This document shows positions 6,194 through 9,193 of a DNA stretch of 9,193 nt, in pieces; positions within the stretch are counted from its first letter, which is position 1; each line of letters begins with the position of its first letter. This DNA is from JAGOTT01 sp964450795 (GTDB lineage Bacteria; Patescibacteriota; Minisyncoccia; Moranbacterales; UBA1568). The translations under genes were made by a program, and so were the position numbers. The notes beneath the pieces are model-generated. The model ran no database searches. It saw only the letters and a list, made by a program, of their open reading frames with translations, and had not been told where the DNA came from. The DNA is taken from the NCBI GenBank assembly GCA_964450795.1, contig CAYVDI010000038.1:1-9193 (forward strand). Reading direction: 5' to 3'.

Positions 6194-7912
6194 ATGGAAG
6201 AAGCTTCTCCGGAAAACGGGGCAGTGGCGGTTTCCGGTGGGGTCAGCACGTCCGCTTCCGTGGGTGATGCGGCGCACGGTGCGGATATTAGGAAGCGTGC
6301 GGAGGCATTGGGACTCCCGCCTCTTGAGACTATTCCGAAGAGTATAGAGAAATCCGTCCTGTCGTTCGTCCCGGAAGACACGGCTCGGAAGTACCAGATG
6401 GCGGTTTTTTCCAAGGAAGGCGACACGATCCGGATCGCCATGGTCGATCCGGAAGATTTCGAGGCGCTCAACATGCTCCGTTTCCTGGCGGAAAAGGAGC
6501 AACTGAATATCGAGATCCATCTTACATCGCCGGAGATCATCGAAGAGATTTTCAAGCAGTACTCCGGAGCCGATCGCGCCCTGAAAGAGGCGATCAGTTC
6601 GCTCAAAAAAGACGAGCCGACCGGCGTCGCTCTTGAAGGTGGTGATGCGGAAGCGGCCGCTTCGACGCTGGATCAGGAGATCATCCAGGACGCTCCGATC
6701 GCGCGTCTCGTCGAGGCGATCGTGAAACACGCGATGGAGAATCGGGCGAGCGATATCCATATCGAGCCGGCGGAAGAGGGATATCGGGTCCGGTTCCGTG
6801 TCGACGGATTGCTTCATTCCACACTCGTTTTTCCGAGTCAGGTCGGGCGTGCCGTCGTGTCAAGAATCAAGATCCTTTCGAATCTCAAGATCGATGAGAA
6901 GCGTAAGCCGCAGGACGGTCGGTTTCGCGCGACGGCCGACGGGAAAACCGTCGATCTTCGCGTGTCGACACTGCCGGTTGTCGAAGGGGAGAAGGTGGTT
7001 ATGCGCGTGCTCGACAAGAGCGACAACATCGTCGACTTCAAGAAAATGGGGCTATGGGGTCGGAACGGCGAAGTGCTCAGGAGAAAGATCATGGAGCCGT
7101 ATGGGATCATCCTCATGACCGGACCGACCGGATCCGGGAAGTCGACCACACTCTACTCGTTTCTTCAGATCCTGAACCAGGAAGAGCGGAACATCATCAC
7201 ACTCGAGGATCCGGTGGAATATTCCATCGCCGGGATCAATCAATCCCAGGTGAAGCCCGAGATCGGATACACGTTCGCTTCCGGGCTCCGGTCGATTCTC
7301 CGCCAGGACCCGAATGTCATCATGGTCGGTGAGATCCGCGACAGTGAGACGGCCGAACTTGCGATCCATGCGGCGCTTACCGGTCACCTCGTGCTCTCGA
7401 CGCTTCACACGAACAGCGCGATCGGATCCATCCCGCGGTTGGTCGACATGGGTATCGAACCGTTTCTGCTCGCATCCTCCATACAGGTCGTCGCGGCCCA
7501 GCGTCTTGTCCGTCGGATTTGTCCGGATTGCCGGGAGGAGGAGACGATCGCGCCGAAACTTCTGAAAAAATTGCAGGAGCTCGTCGACGGACTTCCGGTT
7601 TCGGAGGTGAAAAAATACGATTATGATGCCTCGAAAGGAGTGAAGCTCTACCGCGGTGCCGGGTGTGATACATGCGGAAATACCGGGTACAAGGGACGTA
7701 TCGCGATCTATGAGGCGCTGGAGGTGACGGACGAGGTGAAGCGGATCATTACCGATGAACGCGGGAATGAAGGGAAGATCATCATCGAGGCGAAGAAACA
7801 GGACATGCTTTCCATACGCGAAGACGGTATCCTGAAGGCGCTCCAGGGGCTGACGACGCTTTCGGAGGTCGAGCGTGTGACGGAAGGGGATGTGCTGGTC
7901 GATGAGGAGTAA
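6194..7912 (+). CDS. pilB: Type IV pilus extension ATPase PilB (GspE/PulE family)
   Basis: PilB is the cytoplasmic hexameric motor that powers pilin polymerisation. The 572-residue product has a low-complexity start (1-30), a GspE-type N-terminal domain (about 48-125, with IRIAMVDPEDFEALNMLRF), the linker/N2 domain with ASDIHIEP (185-192), and a complete RecA-like motor. The motor contains Walker A GPTGSGKST (310-318), Asp box IITLEDPVEY (334-343), Walker B VIMVGEIRD (375-383) and His box HLVLSTLHTN (398-407). A four-cysteine zinc site, CPDC (443-446) and CDTC (491-494), is intact; this is characteristic of PilB/GspE and absent from PilT. Length is normal. It starts 11 bases after pilO with no clear Shine-Dalgarno and is probably read on the same message. 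The neighbouring receiver may modulate it, by inference only. Confidence 0.96.
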   Translation: MEEASPENGAVAVSGGVSTSASVGDAAHGADIRKRAEALGLPPLETIPKSIEKSVLSFVPEDTARKYQMAVFSKEGDTIRIAMVDPEDFEALNMLRFLAEKEQLNIEIHLTSPEIIEEIFKQYSGADRALKEAISSLKKDEPTGVALEGGDAEAAASTLDQEIIQDAPIARLVEAIVKHAMENRASDIHIEPAEEGYRVRFRVDGLLHSTLVFPSQVGRAVVSRIKILSNLKIDEKRKPQDGRFRATADGKTVDLRVSTLPVVEGEKVVMRVLDKSDNIVDFKKMGLWGRNGEVLRRKIMEPYGIILMTGPTGSGKSTTLYSFLQILNQEERNIITLEDPVEYSIAGINQSQVKPEIGYTFASGLRSILRQDPNVIMVGEIRDSETAELAIHAALTGHLVLSTLHTNSAIGSIPRLVDMGIEPFLLASSIQVVAAQRLVRRICPDCREEETIAPKLLKKLQELVDGLPVSEVKKYDYDASKGVKLYRGAGCDTCGNTGYKGRIAIYEALEVTDEVKRIITDERGNEGKIIIEAKKQDMLSIREDGILKALQGLTTLSEVERVTEGDVLVDEE

Positions 7913-7930
7913 ATTGGGTCCGGAAAATCT

Positions 7931-8398
7931 ATGGTATTCGTAAGAAACAAGCGGGTTGAGCGGTATGCGGGAAGGCGGATACTCATCGTTGAGGACGATT
8001 TCTTTGTGCGCGACATCTACCAGAAGAAACTCGGTGATTCCGGATTCGTGGTGGATACGGCGGCGGATGGTTTGGAGGGAATGGAGCGTCTTCGGGCGGC
8101 GGTCCCGGATCTCATCTTGCTCGATATCTTCATGCCCTACGTCGATGGGCGCGACATGTTGCGGGAGATCCGTCACCACGAGGAATGGAAGAACGTCCCG
8201 GTCATTCTTCTCACCAACTTTTCCGCGAGCGAGGGCGTGAAGGACGGATTCGAGCTCGGAGCGGACGAATACCTCATCAAGTCCCACTTCACGCCGTCGG
8301 AAGTACTCGACAAAGTCTGTTCCGTTTTTGAGCGACACGAGAAAGATGGTATACTGAAAACGGACGATGTGAGGAATCCGAGTCACGTGTCGGAATGA
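7931..8398 (+). CDS. Stand-alone CheY-like receiver (response regulator)
   Basis: The 155-residue protein is a single phosphoacceptor receiver domain (about 16-135) with all key residues: acidic pocket E21/D22/D23, phosphoacceptor D65 in LLDIFMPYVDG (63-73), switch T95 and conserved K117. No DNA-binding or enzymatic output domain follows; the remaining 20 residues are polar and probably unstructured. It therefore most likely acts by protein-protein contact, as CheY-type regulators do. The stretch LIKSHFTPSEVLDKV (115-129) after the conserved lysine resembles receivers I associate with CPR pilus clusters. It lies 18 bases after pilB and 49 bases before pilT, so PilB, PilT or PilM are the obvious candidate targets. 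No histidine kinase is visible in the window. Family is certain; role is inferred from position. Confidence 0.95.
   Translation: MVFVRNKRVERYAGRRILIVEDDFFVRDIYQKKLGDSGFVVDTAADGLEGMERLRAAVPDLILLDIFMPYVDGRDMLREIRHHEEWKNVPVILLTNFSASEGVKDGFELGADEYLIKSHFTPSEVLDKVCSVFERHEKDGILKTDDVRNPSHVSE
8328..8355 (+). promoter_or_regulatory. Candidate extended -10 promoter for pilT, inside the receiver gene
   Basis: TTGAGC (8328-8333, four of six) is followed by a 16-base spacer ending in TGG and then TATACT (8350-8355, five of six), giving an extended -10. This is the best promoter-like sequence I saw in the window. Initiation near 8362 gives a leader of about 86 bases before the pilT ATG at 8448. It lies wholly within the receiver coding sequence, so codon constraint could also produce it. 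Confidence 0.45.
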
Positions 8399-8447
8399 AT
8401 TTTTCTGAGGATTTCACCCGTGTAAATGTGCCGATAAAACAAACACT

Positions 8448-9193
8448 ATGGCAGACGGAGCGGAAATATTGCATGCGGAGCAGCGCGTGAAGAACCTCTT
8501 GCTTCTCGTCGGACAGCAGGGTGCCTCGGATCTTCATCTCGCCGTCGGCCGGTATCCGACTCTCCGTATAAACGGGAAGCTTCATCCGATAACGCAGGAG
8601 AAGGTGCTGACGCCGGCTGATACGAAGGCGCTTTCCGATATTCTTCTTTCCGATGATCGGAAAGAAGAGCTTCTTGCTTCCGGACAGACCGACTTCTCGT
8701 ACAATTTCGAGAATCGGATGCGGTTCCGCACGAACGTCTTCTTCCAGAAAGGCTTCGTTTCGGTGACGATGCGCTTCGTCATGGACCATGTCAGGAATCT
8801 CGAGGAGCTGAACCTTCCGACGGCGCTCTACAATTTCGCGACGTATTCCCAGGGGCTCGTGCTCGTGACCGGTCCGGTCGGTCATGGAAAGTCGACGACC
8901 TTGGCCGCGATCATCGAGCACATCAATCACAATCAGGAGAAACACATCGTGACGATCGAGGATCCGATCGAGTTCGTCTATAACCAGGACCGTTGCATCA
9001 TAAATCAGCGTGAGGTGGGGCGCGATGCGAAGAGTTTCCCGCTGGCGCTCCGGGCCGTGTTCCGCGAGGACGCGAACGTCGTCCTGTGCGGTGAGCTTCG
9101 CGACCTCGAGACGATCGCGACGGCCATGACCGCCGCGGAGACCGGGCACCTCATTTTCGCGACGGTGCACACGAACGATGCCGCGCAGACCAT
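8448..9193 (+). CDS. pilT: Type IV pilus retraction ATPase PilT (3' end outside window)
   Basis: PilT is the hexameric cytoplasmic motor that depolymerises and retracts the pilus, powering twitching and DNA pull-in. The 248 visible residues (family length is about 340-370) include the N-terminal PAS-like domain with ASDLHLAVGRYPTLRING (26-43), Walker A GPVGHGKST (142-150), Asp box IVTIEDPIEF (167-176), the INQREVG stretch (185-191), Walker B region VVLCGELRDLE (211-221) and His box TGHLIFATVHTN (232-243). It lacks the PilB-type N-terminal extension. Histidine in the Walker A, FREDANVV in place of the usual REDPDVI, and CGELRD for VGEMRD depart from classic PilT but leave the catalytic lysine and glutamate intact. 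The last codons read NDAAQT and run off the edge, so the C-terminal domain cannot be assessed. The start follows AAACAAACA at 2 bases; there is no Shine-Dalgarno. Confidence 0.95.
   Translation, partial: MADGAEILHAEQRVKNLLLLVGQQGASDLHLAVGRYPTLRINGKLHPITQEKVLTPADTKALSDILLSDDRKEELLASGQTDFSYNFENRMRFRTNVFFQKGFVSVTMRFVMDHVRNLEELNLPTALYNFATYSQGLVLVTGPVGHGKSTTLAAIIEHINHNQEKHIVTIEDPIEFVYNQDRCIINQREVGRDAKSFPLALRAVFREDANVVLCGELRDLETIATAMTAAETGHLIFATVHTNDAAQT

Noticed and set aside
7052..8386. Long minus-strand open frame (444 codons) antisense to the end of pilB and the whole receiver gene
   Set aside because: It mirrors two confidently identified genes, has no recognisable domain, and its composition fits a shadow of high-GC coding sequence on the other strand.
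8289..9170. Minus-strand open frame (293 codons) antisense to pilT
   Set aside because: The plus strand encodes an unmistakable PilT with all motor motifs; the antisense product is Arg/His-rich without motifs.

Overview
The window looks like chromosome from a Patescibacteria/CPR-type bacterium, or at least a monoderm type IV pilus (T4P) bearer with moderately high GC. Three things suggest this. The cluster pilM-pilN-pilO-pilB-receiver-pilT has no pilP or pilQ between pilO and pilB, so no outer-membrane secretin is visible. The PilT ATPase has a GHGKST-type Walker A and a FRED-x-N Walker B region, which I associate with CPR PilT proteins. Most gene starts lack a Shine-Dalgarno sequence. Stops are TAA, TAG and TGA, so the standard bacterial code (table 11) is in use and this is not a UGA-recoded lineage. 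Taxonomy is inference; no rRNA gene is present.

Layout: (1) 1-273 (+), the end of an unrecognised charged protein that enters from the left edge. (2) 295-3545 (-), a two-gene operon of clpC (ClpP-partner AAA+ unfoldase) followed by comF (zinc-ribbon phosphoribosyltransferase-like competence protein). (3) 3546-3680, a divergent intergenic region with one promoter candidate per direction and a perfect inverted repeat. (4) 3681-9193 (+), the T4P assembly cluster: pilM (actin-like cytoplasmic ring), pilN and pilO (bitopic inner-membrane alignment proteins), pilB (extension ATPase), a stand-alone CheY-like receiver, and pilT (retraction ATPase, cut by the right edge).

How the genes fit together: PilM, PilN and PilO form the platform linking the motor to the membrane; PilB extends and PilT retracts the pilus. 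The receiver between the two motors is a natural candidate for controlling the extension/retraction balance. ComF on the divergent operon fits a pilus used for DNA uptake, but no ComEA or ComEC is visible here.

No wholly new system is evident. The most distinctive points are a recurrent AAACA(C/T)AAA motif at Shine-Dalgarno distance before pilM, pilN, pilO and (one base shorter) pilT; an extended -10 promoter inside the receiver gene that could uncouple pilT from pilB; a perfect Shine-Dalgarno placed before a ten-codon leader ORF in frame with pilN; and a PilP-like GRRSDPF tail on PilO. No insertion sequence, CRISPR array, rRNA, tRNA or convincing terminator was seen, and no stretch over 300 bases lacks a gene.
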